DNA from: Roseiflexus castenholzii DSM 13941
GTDB taxonomy: Bacteria > Chloroflexota > Chloroflexia > Chloroflexales > Roseiflexaceae
Direction of reading: 5' to 3'
Assembly (NCBI RefSeq): GCF_000017805.1
Contig: NC_009767.1
Span: 3,348,001 to 3,412,000, forward strand
DNA length: 64,000 nucleotides
The translations under genes were made by a program, and so were the position numbers. The notes beneath the pieces were generated by a model. It saw nothing but the letters and a program-made list of their open reading frames with translations, did not search any database and was not told where the DNA came from. Shown here piece by piece: positions 35,217-43,860 of the stretch (position 1 is its first letter; the number at the start of each line of letters is the position of its first letter).

Positions 35217-35927
35217 TTGAGCACGTTCGACTACGCGAACCAGGCGCTGCGGTACGACATAGCGGCATACGCCAAAGCATTGCGCACCATTGTCGAAGCG
35301 CTGCCCGCAGCGCGATCATTGTGCGATAACGTCCTCAAAGAGGTGCGTCTGGCGCAGGCATTGCTGGCATTCGCCAGCAGCCCGCCGATTGCAACACTGG
35401 CGCAGATCGCCTACACCATCAGCAATCTCTGGCCCTATCGTGAGCAATCACTTGCGCGCACGCTCGGCTTCTCCGACGAGATCAACGAGGCGCGCGCCTA
35501 CCGCAACGAAGCGCAGCGCGCGCTGACGATGCTGGCGCGCCACGCATCGAACGACCCGCTGGCGCATGAACTGATGACCTGTTTCAATCATATTGTCGCT
35601 TATCTGGAAGAAGAAGAACGCCTGTTGATTGAATGCGATCAGGCGATCCGTCCGCACGCCAAGAACATGGAGATCACCCGCAAACGTCTGAATCTCCTGA
35701 TTGCCGCCATCGACGCGCGCCTGCCTGCAACCCCGGAAACCACCGCCCTCCTCGCATCGTATAGCGAAGCCTCCCGCCTGCTCCACGATTGGGAGAGTGG
35801 CGTTCCTCTCGACGAGCGTGGCATTGCAATCCTGGATACCTGCCTCGACCTGCTCGAACCAGCCTGCCTGGTCTTCCCACCAGCCGCACTGAGTCCCGCT
35901 AGAGGGGGTTATACCAATTCCCTGTGA
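35217..35927 (+). CDS. Hypothetical helical protein whose end is rewritten by a MITE
   Basis: 236 residues from a TTG start preceded by AGAGAGAG. Almost wholly helical with no membrane segment and no recognised family ('CDNVLKEVRLAQALLAF', 'CFNHIVAYLEEEERLLIECD'). The last residues 'GGYTNSL' and the TGA stop are encoded by MITE copy D. Without it the frame would end at GGT TAG, five residues earlier. It converges with the secreted-protein gene whose stop is the other MITE flank. Confidence 0.7.
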   Translation: MSTFDYANQALRYDIAAYAKALRTIVEALPAARSLCDNVLKEVRLAQALLAFASSPPIATLAQIAYTISNLWPYREQSLARTLGFSDEINEARAYRNEAQRALTMLARHASNDPLAHELMTCFNHIVAYLEEEERLLIECDQAIRPHAKNMEITRKRLNLLIAAIDARLPATPETTALLASYSEASRLLHDWESGVPLDERGIAILDTCLDLLEPACLVFPPAALSPARGGYTNSL

Positions 35928-36059
35928 ACATCCGGCATGGTCACCCCGAACAGCGCGAGGGGGTCGTGCGCGACCCGCGCAGATTCCTCGCTGCGCTCGG
36001 AATGACAAGTCGCTGCGCTCGGAATGACACGCATGCGGCATCTTCAATCGTCATTGGTA
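35912..36059 (+). mobile_element. MITE copy D (148 bp) inserted in the shared stop of two convergent genes
   Basis: Begins TACCAATTCC, ends GTCATTGGTA, flanked by TTA at 35909-35911 and 36060-36062. Deleting the element and one TTA leaves '...GGGGGTTAGGGG', where TAG ended the plus-strand gene and TAA (complement of TTA) ended the minus-strand gene. The minus-strand stop is preserved by the duplicated TTA. The plus-strand gene reads five codons into the element. Confidence 0.95.
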
Positions 36060-37211
36060 TTAGGGGTTAGGGGTGACCGGTACCTGGCGCGCAAGAGCGG
36101 GAGGTACTGCGAGCAACGATGCGCTGACCCATCCCGTCGCTGCCGGCGCGCGCACACGGTACCAGCGCTGGTTGGCGCTGCGCTCGATGATGATGACGGC
36201 ATCCTGCACATTCATCTGCCCCACGATGCTGCCTGCCCCTGGCGCACTTCGAATAGGACCGGCGCGCACCGCAGCCACGGTCGGCTCAGGGGTGCGCTGC
36301 AAGGCGCGCGCCTGCGCTGGTGCGGTAATGGTCACCCTGCCGTTGATGTTGCCGAGATCGATGCGGAAGGTGATGGAAAACAGATTCGATGGCTGCTGGC
36401 GAACATTGCCAGAGGCAATCACGTGAACCCGTCGCAGCACTCCATCGCTACAGAGCCAGAGTTGCACAACTCCCCGTCGGATGTCGAGATCGAGCGACGC
36501 ACTCGTATTCGTCGCCCGTGGCGGCACAAGTGGACGTCCCAGCGCTCCCAGCGCCGCCGACGCGACGTCGGGACCCGCCTGATACGCGGTGCAGCGCCGC
36601 CCATCGATGGTTTCGGTGCGACCGCGGGTCATTTCCGCCAACGGCAGCGCATTACCCAATCGCCGTAACAGGTCTTCGAGACGGTAGGGGGGCGCCAGAA
36701 ATGATGGCGCATTTGAGCCAATCGTGTACCAGACTGGCTCGGTCACGCCATGGATGGGGAGCGGACCGACCGCATAGGTAACCCCATTTGCGTACACCGC
36801 AGTGATGCCGGCAGTCGGGTCGATACCCTGGCGCAGGAGTTCTGGCGAGCGCATGACGAAGGCAAAGTTCGCGCCATGATACTCGCCATTGTAGTCGATC
36901 AACGTCTCCTCGCGCGCGCTGCGAGCGCCGGCCACGACGCCGGCTGCACGAATAGATACATGCATCTGATAGGACGACGCCTGTGATGTGCGTTCCAGCG
37001 CTGCTTCGAGCAGGCGGACGGTGTCATTCGCCGTTGCGCCCGGCGTGGTGGTCGGACGTGGCGTGCCGCCTGGCGCGGCAGGCTGACGCGGAGGCGTGGG
37101 GGTGACGGTGATGATAGTCTGCGCCTGCACCGGACGACCGCTCGACCCCGGAAACGCCGCGCTCGCCAACAGCGCCGCGCTGACCATCAGAACCAACAGA
37201 CGAAGATGCAT
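36060..37211 (-). CDS. Secreted protein with LppX-like and SH3-like regions
   Basis: 383 residues. Signal peptide about 1-30, a Pro/Thr-rich linker ('PRPTTTPGATAND'), then a middle region resembling lipid-carrier/LolA-like folds ('TSQASSYQMHVSIRAAG', 'DLLRRLGNALPLAEMTRGRT') and a bacterial SH3-like end ('VDAVIII'-type strand seen as 'NVQDAVIIIERSANQRWYRV', 'ATGWVSASLL'). The stop codon TAA is the duplicated target of MITE copy D. Envelope role likely; ligand unknown. Confidence 0.7.
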   Translation of the reverse strand: MHLRLLVLMVSAALLASAAFPGSSGRPVQAQTIITVTPTPPRQPAAPGGTPRPTTTPGATANDTVRLLEAALERTSQASSYQMHVSIRAAGVVAGARSAREETLIDYNGEYHGANFAFVMRSPELLRQGIDPTAGITAVYANGVTYAVGPLPIHGVTEPVWYTIGSNAPSFLAPPYRLEDLLRRLGNALPLAEMTRGRTETIDGRRCTAYQAGPDVASAALGALGRPLVPPRATNTSASLDLDIRRGVVQLWLCSDGVLRRVHVIASGNVRQQPSNLFSITFRIDLGNINGRVTITAPAQARALQRTPEPTVAAVRAGPIRSAPGAGSIVGQMNVQDAVIIIERSANQRWYRVRAPAATGWVSASLLAVPPALARQVPVTPNP

Positions 37212-37319
37212 GGCTCGCCAGTTGTGTCATCGACTATCTCAGAGTTCATAGTATACCTCAGGCAGCGACTGAAGGGGGTGGTACTTTACGGTGAACATTC
37301 ACATCCCACGACGCTCCGT

Positions 37320-37348
37320 TTGCATGTTTAGAACAATTGTTCTATAAT
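37320..37348 (+). promoter_or_regulatory. Promoter with a GAAC-N4-GTTC operator in its spacer (VanW-like gene)
   Basis: TTGCAT (37320-37325), 17-bp spacer, TATAAT (37343-37348). The spacer contains the perfect palindrome AGAACAATTGTTCT (37330-37343), touching the -10 box. GAAC-N4-GTTC is the core of Gram-positive-type LexA boxes. Whether LexA of this phylum uses this core is not known to me, so SOS control is a hypothesis. Confidence 0.6.
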
Positions 37349-37436
37349 TGATGCCCCTGCCTATTGTTCATACCCACCCTGCGCAGCAGGCAGGCATCGT
37401 GTGCAGGCTATGCAATATGAGCAGAGGAGGCAGGCA

Positions 37437-38114
37437 ATGCTCCGCGCGCCAGAATCGCCCCGCCTTGCGATCATCGTCCTGATGCTTAGCGCTGCCATTC
37501 TGTACCTGGACTATCGGTATGCACCTTCATCCGCTCTTTTTGATCGGTCGCTTCAGGAGCATCCCGCACTCGCGCTTCTCTGGTCTCAGGCGATAGGAGC
37601 AACGACCGCATTCGCGAACTCGCCATCGATGCGTTTTATTCTGGTCGGCGAAAGCGCGCCCTTGAGCCTGAGGGGTGATGTCGGCTACAATGTTCGCGCA
37701 GCGCTCGATGCCCGCAACGGCGCGCTGCGCGATGTCATCATTCGTCCGGGTGAGACGTGGAGTTTCAACGCCAGTGTCGGTTCGCCCGCGCACGTGAACG
37801 TGCGCGTCGTCGCCGGCGTGCCTGGCGGGGGATGGTGCGACCTTGCGAGCCGCTATGTGCAGGCGCTGCGTCCGGTGTTGCCGCCTGAAGCGTTCGCCTT
37901 CCCAGACCATGTGCGCACTGCCGGCATCGGGTTGCTGAATGTTGCTGACGAGGACGCAGTCGCCATCTGGAACATCGACGGCCAGCCCGGTTCATTCGGC
38001 GGGCGCCAGGATTTGCAGATCACCAACACGACTGATACGACGCTTCGGTTGGTTGTAGTTGAAGGAGCATTGCCGGATCAGATCGTTGTGCGAGCATTGA
38101 TGATTGCAAACTGA
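37437..38114 (+). CDS. VanW-like family protein
   Basis: 225 residues; start set by AGAGGAGG 8 nt upstream (an earlier in-frame ATG lacks this). N-terminal membrane anchor about 11-28. The VanW core is recognisable: 'IIRPGETWSFNASVGSPAHV' followed by 'VAGVPGGGWCDLASRYVQAL', where most members have GGGxCQ. The biochemical function of VanW proteins is unresolved; they are linked to cell-wall and vancomycin-resistance contexts. The palindromic promoter suggests tight regulation. Confidence 0.8.
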   Translation: MLRAPESPRLAIIVLMLSAAILYLDYRYAPSSALFDRSLQEHPALALLWSQAIGATTAFANSPSMRFILVGESAPLSLRGDVGYNVRAALDARNGALRDVIIRPGETWSFNASVGSPAHVNVRVVAGVPGGGWCDLASRYVQALRPVLPPEAFAFPDHVRTAGIGLLNVADEDAVAIWNIDGQPGSFGGRQDLQITNTTDTTLRLVVVEGALPDQIVVRALMIAN

Positions 38115-38121
38115 ACGCTGG

Positions 38122-38346
38122 CTACCCGTCCTTCTTGCTTCCCATAAACCCGCCAAGTCCTTTCAGGACCGACTCGGCCGCTCCTGCAACAGCGCTGGCG
38201 TCAGCAGCGAGCACTGCTTCTACCTGACCTGCGATGGGCGCTGGCAGTTTCTCTTTCAGAAAATCTGCGACCGTTCTGACCGCCATGTGCGCCTGTGCTT
38301 CGGTAATGCCGGCTTTCTCAGCAACAAGTTGCACCAGGGTTGCCAT
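38122..38346 (-). CDS. Small helical protein (DUF2267-like), 74 residues
   Basis: Starts 'MATLVQLVAEKAGITEAQAH' with AGGAGG upstream; 'MAVRTVADFLKEKLPAPIAG' and a Gly-Phe-Met tail follow. The helical pattern resembles DUF2267 or small carrier-like proteins of this phylum. A longer frame to 38406 is possible but unsupported. It converges with VanW-like and diverges from the RidA gene. Confidence 0.6.
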   Translation of the reverse strand: MATLVQLVAEKAGITEAQAHMAVRTVADFLKEKLPAPIAGQVEAVLAADASAVAGAAESVLKGLGGFMGSKKDG

Positions 38347-38450
38347 GATTTTCCTCCTTCTTCCATCCGGTGCGACAAAACTATGGTACCATAGTTCGAG
38401 AGGCATTGCAGGCGCGGCAACGTCGCCTGACGCACAGCAGGAGGCTCGCA

Positions 38451-38855
38451 GTGGAGCACATACACATCCTCACCGACGCCGCTCCGGTTCCACACGGCGC
38501 ATACGATCAGGCTATCCGTGTCGGCAATATGGTCATCACATCGAGCTATATGGGGCTGCATCCGAGTCACGCGGGCATTATCACCGGCGGCTTCGAAGCG
38601 GAATTTCGCCAGGCGATGCACAACATCGCCGCCGTGCTTGCGGCAGCCGGATGTACGCTGCGCGATGTGGTGCGTGTGAATGTGTCGCTCACCGATTTGC
38701 AGAAATATACCGAGATGGATCGGCTCTACCGCGAATATTTTCACCCGCCCTACCCGACGCGCCGCACGATTGGGGTCAAGGAACTACTCGGCGGCGCGCA
38801 GGTTGAGATCGATGTGTGGGCGATTGTGCAAGAGGACCGCGGTCACTCCCAGTAG
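38451..38855 (+). CDS. RidA/YjgF-family enamine/imine deaminase
   Basis: 134 residues from a GTG start after CAGGAGG. Family motifs: 'PHGAYDQAIRVGNMVITSSY', 'AMHNIAAVLAAAGCTLRDVV', 'VNVSLTDLQKYTEMDRLY' and 'PTRRTIGVKELLGGAQVEID' with the substrate-carboxylate Arg. Proteins of this family hydrolyse reactive enamines released by PLP enzymes. A class III aminotransferase gene lies 2 kb away. The 3' end overlaps the convergent DJ-1/PfpI gene by 13 bp. Confidence 0.85.
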   Translation: MEHIHILTDAAPVPHGAYDQAIRVGNMVITSSYMGLHPSHAGIITGGFEAEFRQAMHNIAAVLAAAGCTLRDVVRVNVSLTDLQKYTEMDRLYREYFHPPYPTRRTIGVKELLGGAQVEIDVWAIVQEDRGHSQ

Positions 38856-39442
38856 TCGTACTCGATGCCAAGTGCAGTGGCGCGCGCGACGTCGGCGCCA
38901 TACAACCGCCGAACGACGTGCAGCGCCACGTCGATGCCGGCGCTTACCCCGGCAGCGGTGATGATGTCGCCGGTATCGACCCAGCGCTCGTCTTCGACGA
39001 CTTCCACCTCCGGGAAGCGTTCACGCATTTCGCCGATCCGCTCCCAGTGCGTAGTTGCCGGACGACCGCTTAGTAGCCCGGCTTGAGCCAGCAGGAAACT
39101 GCCGGTGCAGACACTGACCGTCAGTTCCGCTTCTTGTGCGCGTGTGCGCACCCATTCCACCACATGGTTGCGCCCCAGCGCGGCGCGAACACCCGCGCCT
39201 CCCGGAATGACCAGGACATCAACCGTTTGGCATTCATCGATTGACCACTCCGGTTGCACGACCAGCCCGTTGCGGCAGCGCACCGGCGCTGTCGACTCGG
39301 CAACGGTAAACACGTCCATCAATCGCTCGTGATCGCCGGTCAGGTTGCGCACCGAACTGAATACCTCGAAGGGACCGGCAAAATCGAGCAACTCAACGTC
39401 GTCGAAGATCAGGATCGCAACTGTTCGTTTGCGTAGCGTCAT
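38843..39442 (-). CDS. DJ-1/PfpI-family protein (isonitrile hydratase-like)
   Basis: 199 residues. 'RTVAILIFDDVELLDFAGPF' is the standard start, with the acidic helper Glu in 'VELLDF' region; nucleophile Cys is in 'LTVSVCTGSFLLAQAGLL'; 'RPATTHWERIGEM' and 'ITAAGVSAGIDVALHVV' follow. It matches the isonitrile-hydratase or GATase1-like regulator branch without an AraC domain. The gene starts 54 bp after the M81 stop with AAAGGAG before it, so it is probably the last gene of that operon. Confidence 0.85.
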   Translation of the reverse strand: MTLRKRTVAILIFDDVELLDFAGPFEVFSSVRNLTGDHERLMDVFTVAESTAPVRCRNGLVVQPEWSIDECQTVDVLVIPGGAGVRAALGRNHVVEWVRTRAQEAELTVSVCTGSFLLAQAGLLSGRPATTHWERIGEMRERFPEVEVVEDERWVDTGDIITAAGVSAGIDVALHVVRRLYGADVARATALGIEYDYWE

Positions 39443-39495
39443 AGGCAACTCCTTTCTCTTTGACGAACGGGCGAGTGCATTCATTGTACCCGATT

Positions 39496-41007
39496 TTACG
39501 ATTCTTCGGATGTGCTCAGCGGGTCGAGTGGGAATATTGGGCGTCGCAGGTGGCGGTATGGAAAGCGGTTGAGGTTGGCGCTGCACAACCCGGCGGTGTC
39601 CATTTCGATGACGCCAGCGGCGATGGGCAGGTAGGCGGCGCGGTAGGCGACGGCTGATTTGACGACGATGATCTTCTGCTGTTCGGGAATAATTCCTGCA
39701 CCACGCAACTGTGCAAGGTCGAACGGCGGCGTCTTCCGTTCGGTGAGCAGAATATTGATCCCATCGACGCGCAGCCAGGCAGTGCGCCCCATCCGAATCG
39801 TGTCACCGTAGAATGCTGCGAAGTGGTTGTCCTTCCGTTCGCAGGTGAATTCGCCGTCGCTGAGCCGACGCACTACGCCGTGCACCAGGACCGGCGCGCC
39901 ATGCCAGCGGTCCACCTTGCCGCCGACCAGTGTTTCGACGACAGCGCCTTCGCCTGCCACCCAACACGCTGCGACTGCCTCCGGGTCCGCAATCACGACG
40001 GTTGCCTCGCGTGCGCGGGCATGGAGGAGCGCGCGCAGAGCGTCCGTGCCGTCGCCCGGCGTGCCGCCGCCGATGTTGTCGGCTGAATCGACCAGAATGA
40101 TCGGTCCGCCTGGCATCTCCAGGGCACGCTGGACTGCGGAGTCGGGCGAGGATAGCGCGGGTCGCGCAGCGGAGCGGTGCGCCATCAGGATGCCAGCGAG
40201 TTCGTCGGCATAGCGGCGGGCGCGCTCGCGATCGTCATCGGTGGCGACGATGATGCTGGCGCCGGTGTCGGGTGTGTCAGCGTAGGCGAATCCTGCCATG
40301 ACGCAGATAGCGATCACGCGCGGGTCACGACGCAGTTCGGCAGCGCGCGCATGCACTGCCGCCAGCGGCCGGTCATCCGTGCCGGTCGCCTGCGGCGGCA
40401 GCAGAAGCGGCAATTGCACCAGGACGGCGGTTGGACGGATGGCGCGCTGCACCAGGCGCGCCATGAGCGCTGCCGCTTCTTCACCCCGCGCGAAGGCGTC
40501 GATATGCGGATTGGTGTTAAAGGCGACGGCAACATCGACACAGGCGACGCTCCGTGCACTGATGTTGCCGTGCATATCGAACTCGACAACGATAGGAACA
40601 GCAGGTCCGATCAGCGTTCGCACCCGCACCAGGAGATCGCCTTCCACATCACGTTCGCTTTCGGCAACCATAGCGCCATGCAACGCGAGCAACACGCCAT
40701 CGAGCGGCATTGCCGCCGCCAGCCGGTCCAGCAATTCATCGCGCAAGGCGTGGTACGCGGCATCATGCACAACGCCTCCAGGCATTGCGGCGGCGTAGAG
40801 CGTCGGGATTGCTTCCAGACCGGCAGCAGCGCATCCCACGAGCATGCCGCCGATGCCGGAACTGCTTCCTGCCAGAGCGTGCAGCAGGGCATCGCCACGC
40901 ACCAGTGATTGCGCGACGAACGCGGCCAGATCGGTCGGCGGTTCGGCAAAGGTGTGCGTTTCGTGGATGATGCCGCCAACCGCAATCCGTGGTCGTCGCC
41001 CGATCAT
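39496..41007 (-). CDS. M81-family metallopeptidase (MlrC-like)
   Basis: 503 residues. Starts 'MIGRRPRIAVGGIIHETHTF', typical of M81 (DUF1485) proteins; putative metal ligands in 'GGIIHETHTF', 'VVEFDMHGNIS' and 'NTNPHIDAF'; C-terminal MlrC domain with 'DSADNIGGGTPGDGT'. Members hydrolyse peptides such as linear microcystin, but most have unknown substrates. Its start overlaps the aminotransferase stop by 4 bp (ATGA). Confidence 0.85.
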   Translation of the reverse strand: MIGRRPRIAVGGIIHETHTFAEPPTDLAAFVAQSLVRGDALLHALAGSSSGIGGMLVGCAAAGLEAIPTLYAAAMPGGVVHDAAYHALRDELLDRLAAAMPLDGVLLALHGAMVAESERDVEGDLLVRVRTLIGPAVPIVVEFDMHGNISARSVACVDVAVAFNTNPHIDAFARGEEAAALMARLVQRAIRPTAVLVQLPLLLPPQATGTDDRPLAAVHARAAELRRDPRVIAICVMAGFAYADTPDTGASIIVATDDDRERARRYADELAGILMAHRSAARPALSSPDSAVQRALEMPGGPIILVDSADNIGGGTPGDGTDALRALLHARAREATVVIADPEAVAACWVAGEGAVVETLVGGKVDRWHGAPVLVHGVVRRLSDGEFTCERKDNHFAAFYGDTIRMGRTAWLRVDGINILLTERKTPPFDLAQLRGAGIIPEQQKIIVVKSAVAYRAAYLPIAAGVIEMDTAGLCSANLNRFPYRHLRRPIFPLDPLSTSEES

Positions 41008-42314
41008 AGCGTCTGCACCTCCGCCAACGCCGCATCGACAGCATCGAGGGTCTGCTCGATCTGCTCCTGAGTGTGCGCCGCCGAGAGGTACCAGATACCG
41101 CGGTCGAGCACGCGCACCCCGCGTTGGAGCAGTGCAACCTTGAAGCGCCCATAGCGCTCCTTATCGCAGTGCAACGCATAGTCGCGGTATTCGCGGATGG
41201 CGCTGAGTTCGGTAAACGCCACGTGAAACGCTGCCGGAAATCCCTGAACGAGCACCGGAAGATCACGGCGATGCGCCAGGGCGCGGATTCCATCCATTAG
41301 CATGGTCCCCAACGCCTCAATGTGGCGATACACGGCGCCGTTATCACGCTCCAACTCCGCGAGCGCCGCCGCCGCCGCCGCCATCGACACCACATTCCCG
41401 TTGAAGGTGCCCGAATGATTGACATCGCGCGCAAAGCGTTCCATATAATCGCGCCGTCCGACGAGCGCCGCCACAGCAAACCCGCCGCCCATCGCCTTGG
41501 CGAAGACTGCCAGATCGGGGGTGACGCCGAAGCGCCCCTGCGCGCCAGACAGCCCCAGCCGGAAGCCGGTAATGACTTCGTCCATGATGAGCAGGACGCC
41601 ATACTGATCGCAGAGCCGCCGTAAGCCTTCCAGAAAGCCGGGTGTGGGCGGAATGGCGCCGGTGTTGCACATCATTGGTTCGGTCAACACTGCGGCGATC
41701 TCGCGCCCGCGTTCGGCAAAGAGGCGCTCCGCCAGCGTCAGGTCGTTCCATGGCAGAACGAGCGCATCCTCTTGTACGCCGGGCGTCTGTCCGGCGCTCC
41801 CTGGAACAAGGCGCGGGCATTCGCGCGGACCAGCCTGTTCTGGTGGGGGAGCGACGCTGAGGAGCACATTATCGAACCAACCGTGGTAGTGCCCCTCGAA
41901 ACGCAGGATGCGCCGGCGCCCGGTGACTGCGCGCGCCAGACGCATTGCTGCCTGCACCAGTTCCGAGCCGCTCATGCCGAAGCGACACATCCCGGCGCAC
42001 GGGATCAGGCGCACCAGCGTCTCGGCGACCTCGATTTCGAGTTCGTGCTGCCCGGCGAACAGTTGCCCCCGACGCATCGCCTGTTCGACAGCCGCGAGCA
42101 CGGCAGGATGCGAATGCCCCAGGAGCAGCGGACCCTGACCCAGCACATAGTCGATGTATGGATTGCCATCGACATCGGTGAGAATGGCGCCTTCCGCCTG
42201 TGTGAAGAAGAGCGGAAATGGACGCTCGGCAGCGCGCACATTGCTGGCGACGCCGGCCGGCAGCACGCGCCGCGCGCGTTCGAGGAGTTGTTGCGAGCGA
42301 GACCAGTCGATCAT
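41004..42314 (-). CDS. Class III PLP aminotransferase (glutamate-1-semialdehyde aminomutase-like)
   Basis: 436 residues. 'GQGPLLLGHSHPAVLAAVEQ', 'GMSGSELVQAAMRLARAVTG' and 'RFEGHYHGWFDNVLLSVAPP' bind PLP phosphate and ring; 'LIMDEVITGFRLGLSGAQGR' holds the ring Asp; the PLP Lys is in 'LAVFAKAMGGGF'. It resembles HemL, but the neighbours (M81 peptidase, DJ-1 protein) indicate a catabolic relative rather than tetrapyrrole synthesis. First intact gene of the operon; the next gene upstream is broken. Confidence 0.85.
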   Translation of the reverse strand: MIDWSRSQQLLERARRVLPAGVASNVRAAERPFPLFFTQAEGAILTDVDGNPYIDYVLGQGPLLLGHSHPAVLAAVEQAMRRGQLFAGQHELEIEVAETLVRLIPCAGMCRFGMSGSELVQAAMRLARAVTGRRRILRFEGHYHGWFDNVLLSVAPPPEQAGPRECPRLVPGSAGQTPGVQEDALVLPWNDLTLAERLFAERGREIAAVLTEPMMCNTGAIPPTPGFLEGLRRLCDQYGVLLIMDEVITGFRLGLSGAQGRFGVTPDLAVFAKAMGGGFAVAALVGRRDYMERFARDVNHSGTFNGNVVSMAAAAAALAELERDNGAVYRHIEALGTMLMDGIRALAHRRDLPVLVQGFPAAFHVAFTELSAIREYRDYALHCDKERYGRFKVALLQRGVRVLDRGIWYLSAAHTQEQIEQTLDAVDAALAEVQTL

Positions 42315-42496
42315 TGTCGGATCCTAAAGCAGGCTCCATCGGGATGACGAGTACTGTTAGGCGGTTGCCCGTGCACGCCCTCATGCCATACAGCATATCA
42401 TACCGTAGGAGCCGTGCTGCGTAGCGCCAGATGCCGGGTTGGACGGGGTCGATGGTCAACAGCGTCGTATAATCGAGCAGCAGCACTCGTCCACGT

Positions 42497-43070
42497 TCAT
42501 GCAAAATCTGCCAGCACATTGGTTCCGGGTGGCAACGGCAGGTGAACGGCTGTATTGCCGCGAAGTTGCGACAGGTAGATCGCCTCGATCATCTCCAGGG
42601 ACGCCCGTCCATCGGCGCCGGTCGAGCAGAGGGCAGGTCGCCCTTCGAGCGCATCGACCAGTTCACGCGCCGCCAGCAGGAACGCCGGCGGACCAGTCTC
42701 GACGTCCAGCGGCGCCCATTCCAGACGTTGCCATTCGAACGCAGGATGTTCAACTGGCGGTTGTTCGATTGCAATCAGTATCGATTTCCCGATCCAGTAC
42801 CCATCATTGCCTGACCGCATGGCGCCGCGTGTGCCGTGAAGTTTCTCGAAACAGGTAGAGATGCTCAACTCGTTGACATGAGCGATGGCCGTGACTCCAT
42901 GATCAAAGCCAATGAGCGCCGTACTGTCATCTTCCACCGGATAAGACGTGTGTCCCCTCCGTTGCGCTGTTGCAGCGATCCAGCGTGCATCGCCGGCGAA
43001 GAAGCGCAACATATCGAACAGATGGGTTGTATCTCGTGCGCCAGAAGCGCTCACCCTGCATGAGACTGAT
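42497..43070 (-). pseudogene. C-terminal remnant of a Gfo/Idh/MocA oxidoreductase
   Basis: About 190 codons matching the second domain of this family: 'TTHLFDMLRFFAGDARWIAA', 'TALIGFDHGVTAIAHVNELS', 'GTRGAMRSGNDGYWIGK' and 'LVDALEGRPALCSTGADGRA'. The whole nucleotide-binding half is missing. Upstream sequence loses similarity just before MITE copy E at 43139, and no N-terminal half appears beyond the MITE. Probably a relic that once headed the aminotransferase operon. Confidence 0.75.
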
Positions 43071-43139
43071 GATGGGCGCGCGCCGCAACGGTGGAATATG
43101 CGTCCCACACAGAGCAACATGCCCGATTCTGGCGTGTTA

Positions 43140-43860
43140 TACCAATGACGATTGGCGATGCCGCATGCTGGTCATTCCGAGCGCAGCGACTTGGCATTCC
43201 GAGCGCCGCGACTTGGCATTCCGCGCGCAGCGACTTGGCATTCCGAGCGCCGCGACTTGGCATTCCGCGCGCCGCGACTTGGCATTCCGCGCGCAGCGAC
43301 TTGGCATTCCGAGCGCCGCGACTTGGCATTCCGAGCGCCGCGACTTGGCATTCCGAGCGCCGCGACTTGGCATTCCGAGCGCAGCGACTTGGCATTCCGA
43401 GCGCAGCGACTTGGCATTCCGAGCGCAGCGAGGAATCTACGCGGGTTGCGCCAGACCCGGCTTACGATTGACGCAGCCGCATGCGGGTCATTCCGCGCGC
43501 CGCGACGGGTCATTCCGCGCGCAGCGAGGAATCTGCGCGGGTTGCGCACGACATGCTTGTCATTCCGAGCGCAGCGAGGAATCTAAGCGAGTCGCGCCAG
43601 ACCCCTCGCTTACGATTGACGCAGCCGCATGCGGGTCATTCCGCGCGCCGCGGCGGGTCATTCCGCGCGCCGCGACGGGTCATTCCGCGCGCCGCGACGG
43701 GTCATTCCGCGCGCCGCGACGGGTCATTCCGCGCGCCGCGACGGGTCATTCCGCGCGCCGCGACGGGTCATGCCGAGCGCAGCGAGGAATCTAAGCGGGT
43801 CGTGCACGACCCCTCGCGCTGCTCGGGGTGACCATGCCGGATGTTCACCGGTCATTGGTA
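43140..43860 (-). mobile_element. MITE copy E, expanded to 721 bp by 22-bp tandem repeats
   Basis: Ends TACCAATGACG and GTCATTGGTA, flanked by TTA at 43137-43139 and 43861-43863. The interior holds about a dozen units of 22 bp (CATTCCGAGCGCCGCGACTT plus GG; 43173-43435), then about seven units of a related 22-bp form (GGTCATTCCGCGCGCCGCGA plus C; about 43650-43780). Both derive from the 'CATTCCGAGCGCAGCG' core present once in ordinary copies. Repeats are identical or nearly so with no unique spacers. Confidence 0.92.

Noticed and set aside
42330..42519. Coding-looking minus-strand fragment ('DYTTLLTIDPVQPGIWRYAA')
   Set aside because: It reads plausibly like protein, but it has no recognisable family, no proper start, and runs out of frame into the aminotransferase gene. 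It may be debris of the broken operon head.
43140..43860. CRISPR-like array of regular short repeats
   Set aside because: Units are 22 bp head to tail with no unique spacers. They lie inside a MITE with TACCAAT ends and a TTA duplication.
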